64,000 bases of DNA. It comes from Aldrovandia affinis. Lineage: Eukaryota > Chordata > Actinopteri > Notacanthiformes > Halosauridae. How positions within the stretch are numbered: the stretch's first letter is position 1; the number at the start of each line of letters is the position of its first letter. The stretch lies in the NCBI GenBank assembly GCA_029706075.1, contig JAINUG010000390.1, forward strand, positions 252,001 to 316,000, in the 5' to 3' direction. Positions 22,666-33,811 of this stretch are shown here, piece after piece. The position numbers and the translations under genes were made by a program. Below the pieces are notes generated by a model. That model did no database searches, had not been told where the DNA came from, and worked only from the letters and a program-made list of their open reading frames with translations.

Positions 22666-23338
22666 CCCAATATGACAGCTTTTTTCACATGCCGCTGTTT
22701 GGCTCAGAGACTGGACCCTGACAGGAAGTGGAGTAACTGAGAATGCTCGGAGGGCACCAGGGGCTTCCAGAATGTCGGACACGCCTTTAAATGTTTAATG
22801 GAGTAAAACCGATAGCGTCTGGCTTTGACACGGACGCCTCAGGTGAAGTGGTGAGCAAAGCAAGAGGCAAACGTGTGTGATGACTTTGCACGAGTGCCAG
22901 AACTTCACCTGACCAGTTTTCTCAATGGTCGTTTTACCCCAACACAGAAAATATTCTTTTTTTTGACATGCTGTCATTAATTCATTCAAGTATACAATAA
23001 TTAATATGGGGTTGAGCCTTAATTTTAGGTATGACAGCCAAACTGATGGCGCAAATAGCACAAGTATAAAGCATTTTCCAAAGAAGAATGAAAATGCCAG
23101 ACTTAATGTAGTTATTGATTGAAAAAAAGGTGGATTTTTCCATATATTAAATGACTACACAAGTAGGTAGTTAAAACAAAAATGGATTTTATGTTACATA
23201 CACAGTAAAGAGGCAAAACGGTAATCACTATAAACTTTATTATGTATTATGTGATACAGAGCAACACACATTTTAAGTAAGAATATACAGTATTGTGTTT
23301 CTCACAGTGTTTCAGACTACAGTTGTGTAAGCAAAGGG

Positions 23339-23384
<46 letters not shown>

Positions 23385-24464
23385 CTAGTCTTCTACATTT
23401 CCAATTTTAAACAGAATGAAAAAGCAACACCACTCAAGATCAAAAGTATCAGATTACATCAAAAATATTATACTATTACATATATAATATCAATATATCT
23501 ATTTAAACATGTTACATAACAATCCATAGACAAAACTAAAACACTGAGTCAGCACATGCATCTGCCTGATTGACAGGTGTACTGTTTTCATACTGATACC
23601 TGCATTGTGCCAACAGACATTTTTTTTTCACCATGAAAAAATACTTTGTTCATACTAAATAGTGCAAGTTACTCTCGTCATAATACGGGTTTCGCCATCT
23701 AAAGGAAGCACGTGCATGCAATCTAACAACATCCACAGTAGCAGTTCATGCATTTAATATTGTGATTTATTTTACAAAAACATATTTAGGAAAAGCTGAA
23801 CCAAATGCATCTGGCCACCTACCAGAGACAACAAACCCTAATAACACCTCATGAGACTAAGTTATTATTTAACTTTCTGTAAACATTGGTGGTTAGCTTC
23901 AATTAAGAATGAGAAGTGTGCAGTCTTCGCCGGTGTAAAAACGTACAATATAAACGCACAGTGTTGGATGTAAAGGAGTATACGTTTAAAGAGGAAAAAT
24001 ATATTTTCTGCTATTGCACAGTATTGCTCAATATTCGGGATTGGACAGCAAACACAGCATAATATAAACAACAGCACCATAATGACAGGACTTTTATCAT
24101 AAAATAATGTGTTCAGAAATCTGTAGTGTATTCCTATCTTTAGTTACCCATTATCATTGTCACAGTTCAATTTCTCTGTATACACAGTATCAAATAACTA
24201 AAAAAGTACACTGTAAACAAGACCTTACAATAAATGTTATAAGGCTAACATATCTATAGCATTGAGCTGTTACAAGAGAATCCAAACATTTACACTTTTA
24301 ATGGAGCATGTGAACTTGTGAACAGAAGCAACTTGCCCCATATGGGGCAAGAGAAGCGACATTTGGCAAAAAACTATCACTTATACAGAATAACAGTTTC
24401 AACAGTTGCTACTCCAGCTATCATAACTGATCTGCAATTGTAATATATAATAATATAATATACA
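22666..24464. other. AT-rich unique DNA, possible ZNF365 3' untranslated region
   Basis: Contains an AC microsatellite at 23340-23380 and, read on the minus strand, an AATAAA at 23236-23241. The lack of repeats from 23.4 to 24.4 kb would suit a long 3' UTR of ZNF365, but no final coding exon was found, so this is a guess. Confidence 0.3.
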
Positions 24465-24465
24465 C

Positions 24466-24606
24466 CATTTAGCAGACGCTTTTATCCAAAGCGACTTACA
24501 GTAGTGAATGCATACATTTTTCAGTATATGTGGTCCCAATGGGAATCGAACCCACAACCTAAGAGTTGTCAGCACCATGCTCTACCTACTGAGCCACACA
24601 GAACCA
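24466..24606 (-). repeat. SINE family B copy
   Basis: Full length, with well-preserved tail, B box (GGTTCGATTCC) and A box. Confidence 0.88.
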
Positions 24607-25124
24607 TGAAGACTTTAAGCAATCGGTTTATTGTTGAATTTTATCTTTATTGAATGGATTCTGATGTCAGCCTTGTGTGCCGGGCTTATACCTCTCTGCT
24701 GTAAGAGCCATGAACCCCGCCCACTTTCGGAATGTAACCAATATTTTCTAGCCAATCACATCAACTCAGCAAAGACCCCACAGGTGGAGGTGGCGATTCA
24801 AACCAGAGACATGGCTAAATAGCCAATGAGAAGTGGTTGAACATTGGGAGGAGGCGCGTGTGAAATACGTCATACTTCTATGACCCGTCCCTCGTGAGAA
24901 TCTGAGCAGCGTCTGGGCTGAAATGGCCCAGAGGTATGTTCTGATCCCAGGCGGGAAAGGAGACTGTCCCAGATGTCAAATTAAATCAGAGGGGAATGGA
25001 CCCTCTCTCCCACTGGTCTTTCATGTAATGATCACCATTGTGAGCCTGCCTTCAGCCACTGTCTGGTCCGCTGGTTCCCGTTGTGAACATACATGCGAGA
25101 AATAGGAGATAGAAGACAAGGAGT

Positions 25125-25440
25125 CGGGTGGCACCTTGTTGTAGCGTAACGGTCAGAGCATTCGCCTGGAATGCAAGTTGCCCACTGCAGCCACAGTTCA
25201 AAACCCGACTGCGCCGGGAGCCCTGATCGGGAGCGGCGATTGGCTGTCCGCCCCAGAGAGGGGGGAAGGGTGAGTCGACACAAGCTCACTGAGAAGCGCG
25301 AAGGGTGTCCCCAGTGCCTCAGGGAATTAGCTTGCCCCGTAGTGACGGGCGGTGAGTTCATGGGGGAGGGTGAATAGAAAGAAATAGAGGGTATAATTGG
25401 CTACCAAATTAGGCTAAAAACAGGGGAAAAAAGAGAAGTA
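25125..25440 (+). repeat. SINE family C relative
   Basis: Head with GTAGCGTAACGGTCAGAGCA and TTCGCCTGGAATGCAAGTTG, body GATCGGGAGCGGCGATTGGC, tail AATTGGCTACCAAATTAGGC. The head resembles that of 49985-50225, so the two form a subfamily with a different tRNA-like start. Confidence 0.75.
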
Positions 25441-25569
25441 AATTTAAAAAGATAAGGAGTCCCCTGCCTGTCCGAGAGACCGGAGACTCAGTCACGGGTC
25501 CTGTGCTTCAGACATACCCTCGGCACACAAACATCCACACGGTTAACAGACACACGGCACTGAGCTACT

Positions 25570-25735
25570 TTCCAGAACAGGGGTTCTCAAACTCGGTCCT
25601 GGAGACCCACTGTGTATGCTGGTTTTCATCAGAACCGTAACTGCAACCACAAAATTTTAACGAGCTGTTAATTGTACTTTGGGTCCCTGAAAAGTGCTAT
25701 ATGAATGCAATGTATTATTATTATTATTAATTAGA
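25570..25735. repeat. hAT end fragment and LINE tail
   Basis: CAGGGGTTCTCAAACTCGGT looks like one hAT-type terminus with no partner. AAAAGTGCTATATGAATGCA followed by ATT repeats looks like the 3' end of a non-LTR element. Confidence 0.5.
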
Positions 25736-26068
25736 CACTTTTAATGTTTATTGAGGGCTGCTTTACCCTCTTAAGGCCACACTATGACAGAAATTGCCAT
25801 GAAGAATATATTCACATACCAGTATGTTTAATCAGTCAAATCAGTTCTCAGACAACAAATGCTTTCATTTTCAGTAATGTGCTAAATGGCAAAATAATCA
25901 TTTTGAAAGAGATTATATTTTCTAACTGATTAAGTAATAGACCTGGTCACTGAAACAAAACCATTTGTGGAAGATGAAGGGTCCTCAATAACAGAGCAAA
26001 TGGCAAAAATCTGTGTTAATATATAATATAGTAAGTCTAAGAAACAAAAGACTATAAAAGAATATAAA

Positions 26069-26353
26069 CAGGGGTGCACATAAGTGGTACGCCAGTACGT
26101 AGTTCGCGTCCTCAAACGTTAATTACGTACCAAGCAAGACGACAAACTTTTGAAACATACGCGACTTTAAGTTTGATCAGTCCATCACTGGTAAGTTAAC
26201 TAACTAACTAACTGACTAAGTTAATTACTTTACCAGTGACGGACTGACCGAACTTAGTCGCGTATGTTTCAAAACTTTGTCGTCTTGCTTGCTGCGCAAT
26301 TAACGTTTGAGAATGCGTACTGCGTACTGGCGTACCACTTATGTGCACCCCTG
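26069..26353. mobile_element. Fold-back hAT miniature element, 285 bp, with 8-bp duplication
   Basis: Ends CAGGGGTGCACATAAGTGGT and its reverse complement. The complementary arms run ~125 nt on each side with few mismatches. Flanked on both sides by AATATAAA (26061-26068, 26354-26361). No coding capacity. Confidence 0.93.
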
Positions 26354-26849
26354 AATATAAACACGTTTTGAACCACCTTAATTGGTCAAGTGATTGGCTG
26401 TAACAAAACACCAGCATGGGTGGGTCCCCAAGACTTTGAGTTTTGAGAGCCCAAGTAGAATATTCTGGATCGTTTTGTCGGATTGGGCCCAGGGGCCAGG
26501 ATATTTAGGCCTCATAGAGGGCCAGTTGTCTACACTGACTCCTCACTTCCCCCTTGTGGTTGGAGGAGTGACGGGAACTTTCTCTGGAGGATTTCGGAAA
26601 AGACCGCCCTTTTTGATGAGACAGTTCCCTTGTCTCTGCAGAGTCACCTGGTGCCAGGAGCCCACCTGCTGACCTGCAATTACAGAGCCAGATTCTCAGC
26701 ATCACCACACACTGACACCTACAGGCCATGTGGTGCACTACAGGACAGTCAAGACAAAAGATCTACACATATTATTACATGCAGGATTACTGTGCATAAA
26801 GAAGAAAATATAAACATATCCAGTATTGACGTGACCACATGTCTTAGAC

Positions 26850-27142
26850 CAGGGGTGGGCAAGGAGGGCCGTATCCGTTTCTGGATTTCACGCTGACTTC
26901 TGCTCTGAATTATTTAATTAGCACCAATCATCTGTGTTAATCTGACATTTTAGCCCCATTTATTGCCAAGGGCATGAATGCCAGCTGAAGACTGTTCTTG
27001 TGTCCCTGTATGAAATGTTTTCCTGTAGGCTAATCAATGAGTGAACCAGCTGTAGCTAATTAGCTAATTGAGCCAGGGTAATTAGTGGAAACACAAACCT
27101 GCATACACACCGGCCCTCCAGGAATGGAATTGCCCACCCCTG
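26850..27142. mobile_element. hAT miniature element, 293 bp
   Basis: Ends CAGGGGTGGGCAA and TTGCCCACCCCTG, with the internal GGAGGGCCG also inverted. Flanks TCTTAGAC and TCTCAGAC match at 7 of 8 bases, consistent with an aged hAT target duplication. Confidence 0.88.
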
Positions 27143-27189
27143 TCTCAGACAGTGATGACTTCTTTCTCAAAATAAATAATGAACTGAGA

Positions 27190-27618
27190 TTAGTCATTAG
27201 GCGATTAGAAGATCGGGGATGCAGCCTTTGTCAATTACGGCCCAAAGCTATGGAACACCTTACCTTTAGATATTAGGGGAGCTAGCTCGTTAAATATTTT
27301 CAAAAGTAAGCTAAAAACTTATCTCTTCACTTTAGCCTTTTGCTAATTATGCATTTAATGTACCCTATTTCTATCTTAATTTATCTACTTGTATTGTTAT
27401 TATCATGTGGGTTTTATCTTCATTGTTTTTATATTCATTTTATTTTATTTTATTTTTATGTTATGTTATTTCTATTTTATTTTATCTCTATTTTATGCTT
27501 ATTTTATCTCTATTTTACTGTATTTTATGTAATTTCTCTGCTGTAAAGCACTTTGGGCTGCAATTTTGTATGAAAGGTGCTATATAAATAAAGTTTATTA
27601 TTATTATTATTATTAGGC
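27190..27618 (+). pseudogene. Non-LTR retrotransposon 3' fragment
   Basis: The translation around 27245-27345 gives WNTLPLDIRGA and FKSKLKTYLFTLAF, a motif found at the C-terminus of fish L2/CR1-like ORF2 proteins. It ends AAAGGTGCTATATAAATAAA followed by a TTA run. The 5' part abuts the hAT element at 26850-27142. Confidence 0.7.
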
Positions 27619-27753
27619 AAAACAGAACTGTAACAACATGTGTGCTATTTCTGACATTAGTTCTTCCTATAAACTATCACCAGGCTTACCTGCTTTTGGT
27701 TATACTGTGAGGGCCATTTTCAACCGCGCGGGACATCTGTAAAGAATATAGGA

Positions 27754-27934
27754 CAGTGTTTCTCAATCCATTCCTACAGGGCATAATGCGCTGCATGTTT
27801 TCATTCCAACCACCACTTAATCATGCTCAAGTGATCATTAACAGATGACAGATGCAGATGATAGGTTGGGAGCGGAGGTTGGAATTAAAATTTCCAGGGC
27901 AGTGTGCCCTGTAGGAATGGATTGAGAAACACTG
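27754..27934. mobile_element. hAT miniature element, 181 bp
   Basis: Ends CAGTGTTTCTCAATCCATTC and its reverse complement, inverted over about 30 bp. Flanks ATATAGGA and TTATAGGA (7 of 8). Confidence 0.88.
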
Positions 27935-27942
27935 TTATAGGA

Positions 27943-28622
27943 GCTTACAAGGTTGTTTCTGATTGGTCCCCACAAAAACAAAGTACAGACAGGCCTTTCC
28001 TTATTTCTGATCTTATCTGGCTTTAATGGGAAATTAAAATAAAAAAATACAGTATATATTGTTGGAAATTGTTCTGGAAATTGTCTTCCGTTTTTACTTT
28101 TCTCCTAACTGACTCTCGGAGCAAGTTACTTCAATTCTCAATTTCAAAACAAATTTCACCACGTGCCATTTCAAACACTCTTCCCACTGAGACAGAAAAT
28201 ACAATGAAGTGTTAAAAAAAATCAAAAGTCAACATGGTTAAAAACATTCACTTAACACTGAGATTAATCTCTGATGATACCTAAATGGAAACAAACTACA
28301 AAGCACCAACCATCGGTCTTAAATATGAACAAAGATATGGTCAAATAAAAGGAAGAAAACTATTAAATAACAACATTTTAAAAGCCAACTTTCCTAAATA
28401 AAGGCAGCCCTGCTGAAGAAGTATTCAAACATATCGGATCTGATTATTAGATAGATGACAACAGACAGGGGCTAAAGACCCTACACAGGCAGACAGGGTA
28501 TGCATATTTTTAGATTAAATATCCATGTTGTTGTTTTTTAAAACAATGTATGGTGTAAAAGAGTGTCCGAAAGTGAAATGCACACACAGTGAAGGCAGGC
28601 GGTTTCCCTTTAGACTACTTAC
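27943..28622. other. ZNF365 intron, no further feature
   Basis: AT-rich intronic sequence downstream of ZNF365 exon 3 (minus strand). Nothing recognised. Confidence 0.5.
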
Positions 28623-28797
28623 GGACTTGCGGACCGCGCAGTTTGGCCGCTTGGAAGCACTTTGATAGTATTCCAGAACTCTCTCTGCCAGCGTGATCCG
28701 CTGCAAGAGATTCTCAATGAAGCTTTGGAGCTTGAGTTTCCCACACACCTCATGCTGAACAGCTGCCTCCAGGAAGTGATGGATTGTGATGACTTCC
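28623..28797 (-). CDS. ZNF365: ZNF365 exon 3 (coiled coil)
   Basis: 58 codons plus one base. The first G completes the CA|G codon from exon 2, and the exon ends in phase 0 at AAGTCC|GTAAGT. The open frame beyond the donor (to 28515) is intronic. Confidence 0.88.
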
Positions 28798-31187
28798 CTG
28801 GAATTAATTACAAATGAGAAGAAGGAAAAAAAACGAATGAGAGAGACAGACAGAGAGTGAGAGCGAGAGAGAAAGAGAGAGTGAGTGAGTATTGCTTCTG
28901 GACCGTTCTACGAGAAGTCTGCCAAAAGAGAAGGCCCAGGCAGTTCACATTTCCAGCAGTCCTCAGATCTTCTGCCAACGCTGTATGACAGAGCTGCATA
29001 TTTGCACAGTTCACTTGTTAAATTCAAGATATTTCAGATGGATTTTTTCCCCATGCTAATTCCACTCAAGTCTAAATGACTTCGGCATGAACCTTTTTGT
29101 TTAAAAAAACCCTAAATCAAAAATAGGCAAAATCAAAGAGGCAGCCATGCATGTCATGTATAGAAAGACTCAAATTAAATCTAAATTTAGGCCCATGGAG
29201 ACCAATGTGACATTGTTTTCTAGACAGACGACAGATACAGAGTTTTTACATTTTTAGTTAAAGTAGCATGATGAGAGAAAATTTGCATTTACATTAAGAA
29301 AGTTAAATGGCATATTTTGTCATTCCTATTATTTGTTTTCAGCAACAACCCTACTAACTATTATTATGTTTAGCTACCTATTTAACTAGCTACATTTATG
29401 TAATAAACATGAACTGTTAATTGTCTAAAAATACAGATCATAGAGTGAGTTAGCTAGCGCTGTTTGACCTTAGAAGCAACATAGCTAAAGTTAGCTAGCA
29501 ACATATCCTCTTATGATTTGTGTTTTTATAATTAGATAGTGGCTAACTTCACTATTATAGCTAACCAGTTAAGTCGCTAACATTAACATTAATTTAAAAG
29601 ATTCTTGTTATGATTTGTGTTTTTATGATTAGAAGTGGCTAACTTCACTATTTAGTCTGGGTTATATTTTAAAGATTTTGTGTACTGGTTTTTTTTTTTT
29701 CTCTTTAATTTGACAATTGACTCATTCACATTTACATTTTAGGCATTTAGCAGACGCTCTTATCCAGAGCGACTTACACAGTTTACATTTCTTTATATAC
29801 AATCCATTTATACAGCTGGGTATTTTTTTACTGAAGCAATTCAGGTGAAGTACCTTTAGCTCAAGGGTACAACAGCAGTGCCCCACCTGGGAATTGAACC
29901 AGTAACCTCTGAGTTACAAGCCCAGCTCCCTAACCATTACACTACACTGCCAGCCATGACTCCCATTATATTTGGCATTTGGATACTCTTGGTTAGGGGG
30001 AGGCTCATGTCTTTTATAGAGACAACTGTACAGCAGATTGCGCAAGAATGAACGCATTCATGGCCTTTCTTCAGATTTTCAACGAATTGTTAGTTTAGGC
30101 GTTGGCATTGTTTTGTTCAGGCGGTTCCTCTAGTTTTTATTTGTAATTAACGTTCAGAAATGTAGAGAATTTGTATTCACTTTTGTAGGTTAAAATGTTT
30201 AAATAAAAAAAGTCTGATTTAATGAGTTTTAATTTCAGGCTGTAAGGCAACAAAGGGGGACATTTTTGAGACGGGGTGTAGACTTTAAAGGGGCACTGTA
30301 TGTGTGTGTATACACACACACACAGTGGGGTCCAAAAGTCTGAGTCCACTACCAAGATTTGTTTGTTTTCATCATTCATCGAAAACTAACACAAAATTGA
30401 GTAGATAAATAGATATACAGACAGACAGGACTAAACCGAAGCCCTTGAAAGACCGCTGACTCACTGCTCTTTCCTGTCCAGCTCGTGCTCGGACACCGTG
30501 AGCTGCCGGCGCAGTGTGGCGATCACCATCACGGCCGTGTCCACCTGCCGGCTGAGCGCCCTCTCGCGCTCGAAGAGCTCGTCCTTCTCCTTCGCCAGGT
30601 GCTCGGAGCGGACGCGGTGGCGTAGGAGCTCAGAGTCCGTCTGCGCCAGCTCCGTGCTCACTCTCCGCAGCCGTCCCTCCGCCGTGCTGTCCGCCACCGC
30701 CGCCGCCCTCGGCTTCTCCCCCGGCCTGCGCGGTACGCGGGCCCCTTCCTCTGACGCCGCCACCGCCGCGCCTCCTTCTCCTCCCCCTTCTCGTCCCCAG
30801 GGGGAGGAGCCGCCACCCCCAGGTCACCTGACCCCGTCGTCGCCCTGGCGCTCGTCGCCCTGGCGCCCGCGGGTTTCAAACTCCTCTCGGGAGAGCCGGC
30901 CGGACGCCGCGTCTCCATGGACGCGCTCTTACACCTCTCTGGGCCCCTGGCCTTCCGGCGGTCCGCAGCGGCGGCGTCTCCGCGGGGCGCCATCTGGTGG
31001 CCGGGCCGAGGTCGTGCAGGGTGTGGTAGGTGTGGCTCTGGTCCAGGTGGGCGCGCAGCGAGGACAGGCTCCTGAAGCGCTCGTGCTCCCCGCACCGAGG
31101 GCAGCGGAAAGGCAGCTGTCTGATCTCTTTGGACAGCGGGATGTTTCTCGCACAAGTTTCTAACTTCTGCTGCATTTCACCGACGGT
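28623..31187 (-). CDS. ZNF365: ZNF365 (zinc finger protein 365 orthologue), partial
   Basis: Two coding exons are visible. Exon 2 (31187-30465, ATG at 31175) begins MQQKLETCARN and has a C2H2-type finger (CPRCGEHERFRSLSSLRAHL, then DQSH). It ends in a coiled coil with STELAQTDSELL and RERALSRQVDTAVMVIATLR. Exon 3 (28797-28623) continues with HHFLEAAVQHEV and FIENLLQRITLAERVLEYYQ. These blocks follow human ZNF365 in order. The human protein is linked to the centrosome, mitosis and DNA repair; that role is inferred from orthology. Splice sites: acceptor TTTCCAG before 31187, donor GTGAGT after 30465, acceptor ATTCCAG before 28797, donor GTAAGT after 28623. The reading frame changes inside exon 2. 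The first non-coding exon and the last coding exon are not found. Confidence 0.88.
29727..29958 (-). repeat. V-SINE-like element (family A) in ZNF365 intron
   Basis: Full-length copy with head GGCAGTGTAGTGTAATGGTT, V-domain and tail GTAAGTCGCTCTGGATAAGA. Confidence 0.88.
30465..31187 (-). CDS. ZNF365: ZNF365 exon 2 (zinc finger, GC-rich, frame-broken)
   Basis: From the ATG to the donor is 711 bases, but joining to exon 3 needs a length of 3n+2, so the assembled exon is off by one base net. The frame at the zinc finger runs until about 31000. A second frame (KSASMETRRPAGSPERSLKP) is plausible to about 30800. The coiled coil is in a third frame. The breaks fall in G/C runs such as CCTCCCCCTGGGG and AAGGGGGAGGAG. 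Sequencing or assembly indels are the likely cause. Confidence 0.8.
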
Positions 31188-33660
31188 CTGGAAATTAAAT
31201 GTCAACTGTTTACTCTGACAAATAACTTGAAGAAAGCAATGAAATGCCGCTGTGACAATAATAATTAGAATTCATACATGTCTACATTTTTGTATAGATA
31301 AAATGCTCCTGCTCTTTTACGGTGTAAAGCACTTTGTTTAGAATGGTGCTATACAAATAAAGATTGATTGATTGATTGTTAATAGAAAACAGCAAGCAGG
31401 GATTTCTTGGCAGCCTGCTCTCACTGACTAGATTATTTATGTATTATAAATGACAACATATAGCTCACACATTACAAATTATTATTTGAACAAATGCTTC
31501 CTTTACTCTGCTGGACATCTTATTAATGCGATTCCAGGGAAGTGGGCTACCTCGCGCAATGGTAAAACGTGATTTCGCCACGTGCCTGATCAAATAGGAA
31601 AAAATTCCCCAACTCATATATTTTGATTAAATATGGTGTAGCCTACAGCACACAAAGTGAATTCGTATATTTTCTCTGATCGATCTCAATGGTCCATAAA
31701 CAGTCAATAATATATATATATATCAGTAATAGGCCTATACTATTTCAGATTTGGTTGGGGTCCAAAAAATGTACATTTCAATACAATTATATTGCATTAC
31801 GACGTATCACTCAGAATTTGGACAATTGAAAACAACGCACGACACCTGGGTTGTCTGTCTATGTCACTTATGACCAATATAAAGCAACACCCTACAAGAA
31901 AGGGAAACCGATTCGAGTTCGGACACAAATGGTAAAATGGCCCGTCACAGAGGTCGCTATATGTGAGACACCGCTGAAAAATGAATTTGTAAACGATACT
32001 CAACGCCAACGCAATAATTTGCTGTCTCGTTTGTTCGGAGACCGCTTGTTGTACATTTTTTGAGCGACAACAAGCGGCATTTATAACGGAAAGAGCGGAG
32101 ATTTACCAACAATAATTTCAACGCTCACAGGTGTATGCTTATAGACGCTTTGATCGTAATCAGGTAGCCTACCTCTTCCCTCGCCAGTATAATTCCCGTA
32201 GCTGGATATCAAGTTATATATGACACCCACGACATAGATTACAGTAGAGGCTATATTGTAGGTTTAGCAATCAGCTATCGCAAATTCAGCCCTTATGTAA
32301 TGAATTCATCAAAGAGACATCACAATCCGGAAACCCTCAAGATCATTTTACATGCAGTGCATTTCTCGCTATAAATGTAATTTAGCTCTATACATTTTGC
32401 TTGACGTCTGGACCCGATACGTCCGTCGTATGCCATTCACAACACCCCAAGAAAAGAAAACGTAACAGGTCCATTCAAACGAGCCATCATTCGCTACATT
32501 GGCACAATGAACGCACAGATCACACGCGAAGAAGTAGCCGGTATGAAAAAGCCTCAATAAGATGATCTACTGATTTCAGTATATTTGGTAGTTAGCAAAA
32601 TTGCGACACGTCTAATAAACTAGCTGGCATACCTATTATAGCTTGTTTTCCCTTTCAATTCTGACTAATAGCAAGCCCAGATAAAAAAACCTGTATGAAT
32701 AGAATTACAAATTCCAGTTATTTCACAGTCTGTGATATAGGCTACTTCGGCGGTTTACCTGCATGCACGCGACGTCATATACCCAGCTGGATATGCGAAG
32801 TTTGTGACATTAAGTTTTATTCCGTGCAGGTAGCTACGCTAGCTATTTCATTCTACAGTAGCTACATATCCTTGCACCGACTGGCCAGACAATTGAGGGA
32901 ACCAATCAGTAGCCTGGATTTCCCCAGGGACCTCACTAAAACTTTACCTCAAGCTTTACCTTGGGGGTAAAACATGTTTTAAGAAGTAAACGAGGGATTG
33001 GCAGCTCGTTGGGGGAATATATATATATATAGATTCACTGTATTCGGCGTAGTGATTTCACGCCCTTGGCTGAGAGTAATGAAGACATCCAAACAGATGT
33101 AATCATTGCTGATTTTGAATTTGAATTCCCAAACCACCAAGGACGTTACACTTGGGAATAGAAACACCGGCAGAGAAATAATGTATGAACTTTAATCATG
33201 CATAATTATTGATGTTGTCCCTTTTCCAAATAAACGAGAAACCCGCATTTTACACGGCCGGATAAATAAGACATCACATACAAAATTAAATAAAATAATA
33301 AATCTGGCTTCTCGAACATTAGCATTCCTCACAGCAAACGCGAGACAGACGTTTGGACGAAACCACTGCGCGACAGACGGGGGGTGTACATCAGCACACA
33401 CGACATCAAAAACAAGGGTGGAAACGTACATTTTTCTCCATAATAAAAATACAGAAGGCTAGCTGAATAACTACACGAGAGAGTATCGCGGTTAAAAAAC
33501 AACCGGTAGCTGCAGAAAAAAAAGTTTTGTTTTTTTGCAATGGTCAAATTCAAAAACTGAAACATGGTAGGACCCGTTGTGGGAGGCGGAAGTCGCTGTG
33601 CTGTAGAATCGCACTGGACTGGATATGGGGCGTTAGCAGCTGTTCGTGTTTATTGTATCG
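31188..33660. promoter_or_regulatory. Head-to-head interval of ZNF365 and RTKN2
   Basis: About 2.5 kb between the two divergent genes. It must hold the RTKN2 promoter and probably the ZNF365 first exon and promoter. A LINE tail (AATAAAGATTGATTGATTGA) lies at 31315-31378 and a TATATATATATATAG run at about 33018. The 31.7-33.6 kb part has few repeats. No core promoter element stands out. Confidence 0.4.
31315..31378 (+). repeat. Non-LTR retroelement 3' tail
   Basis: GTGTAAAGCACTTTGTTTAG...GTGCTATACAAATAAAG followed by GATT repeats. Confidence 0.65.
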
Positions 33661-33667
33661 GTGGCGA

Positions 33668-33811
33668 ATGGCAGGTATGGATCTTACGCGCGATATTCAA
33701 AACTTCAGACGAAACGAAAGGACGAGGGCTACTGTATCGTCCTGCTCTTCCCTCGGCATGGAGATCAAAAGAAAGAAAATAAGAGAGAGCACCTTGTTGC
33801 TGCCTAACGAG
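33668..33811 (+). CDS. RTKN2: RTKN2 exon 1
   Basis: Begins [13 protein letters not shown]. An in-frame ATG at 33677 has a better Kozak context. The stretch [10 protein letters not shown]...LGMEIKRKK resembles the long first exon of the paralogue RTKN, which supports a start upstream of the ATG at 33758. Donor AACGAG|GTAACG, phase 0. Confidence 0.75.

Noticed and set aside
30498..31163. Long plus-strand frame of 221 codons
   Set aside because: Shadow on the opposite strand of the GC-rich ZNF365 exon 2; composition is Arg/Pro/Ser without domains.
33758..33811. ATG at 33758 as the RTKN2 start
   Set aside because: Good Kozak context, but the in-frame upstream residues resemble the RTKN N-terminus, so an upstream ATG (33668 or 33677) is preferred.
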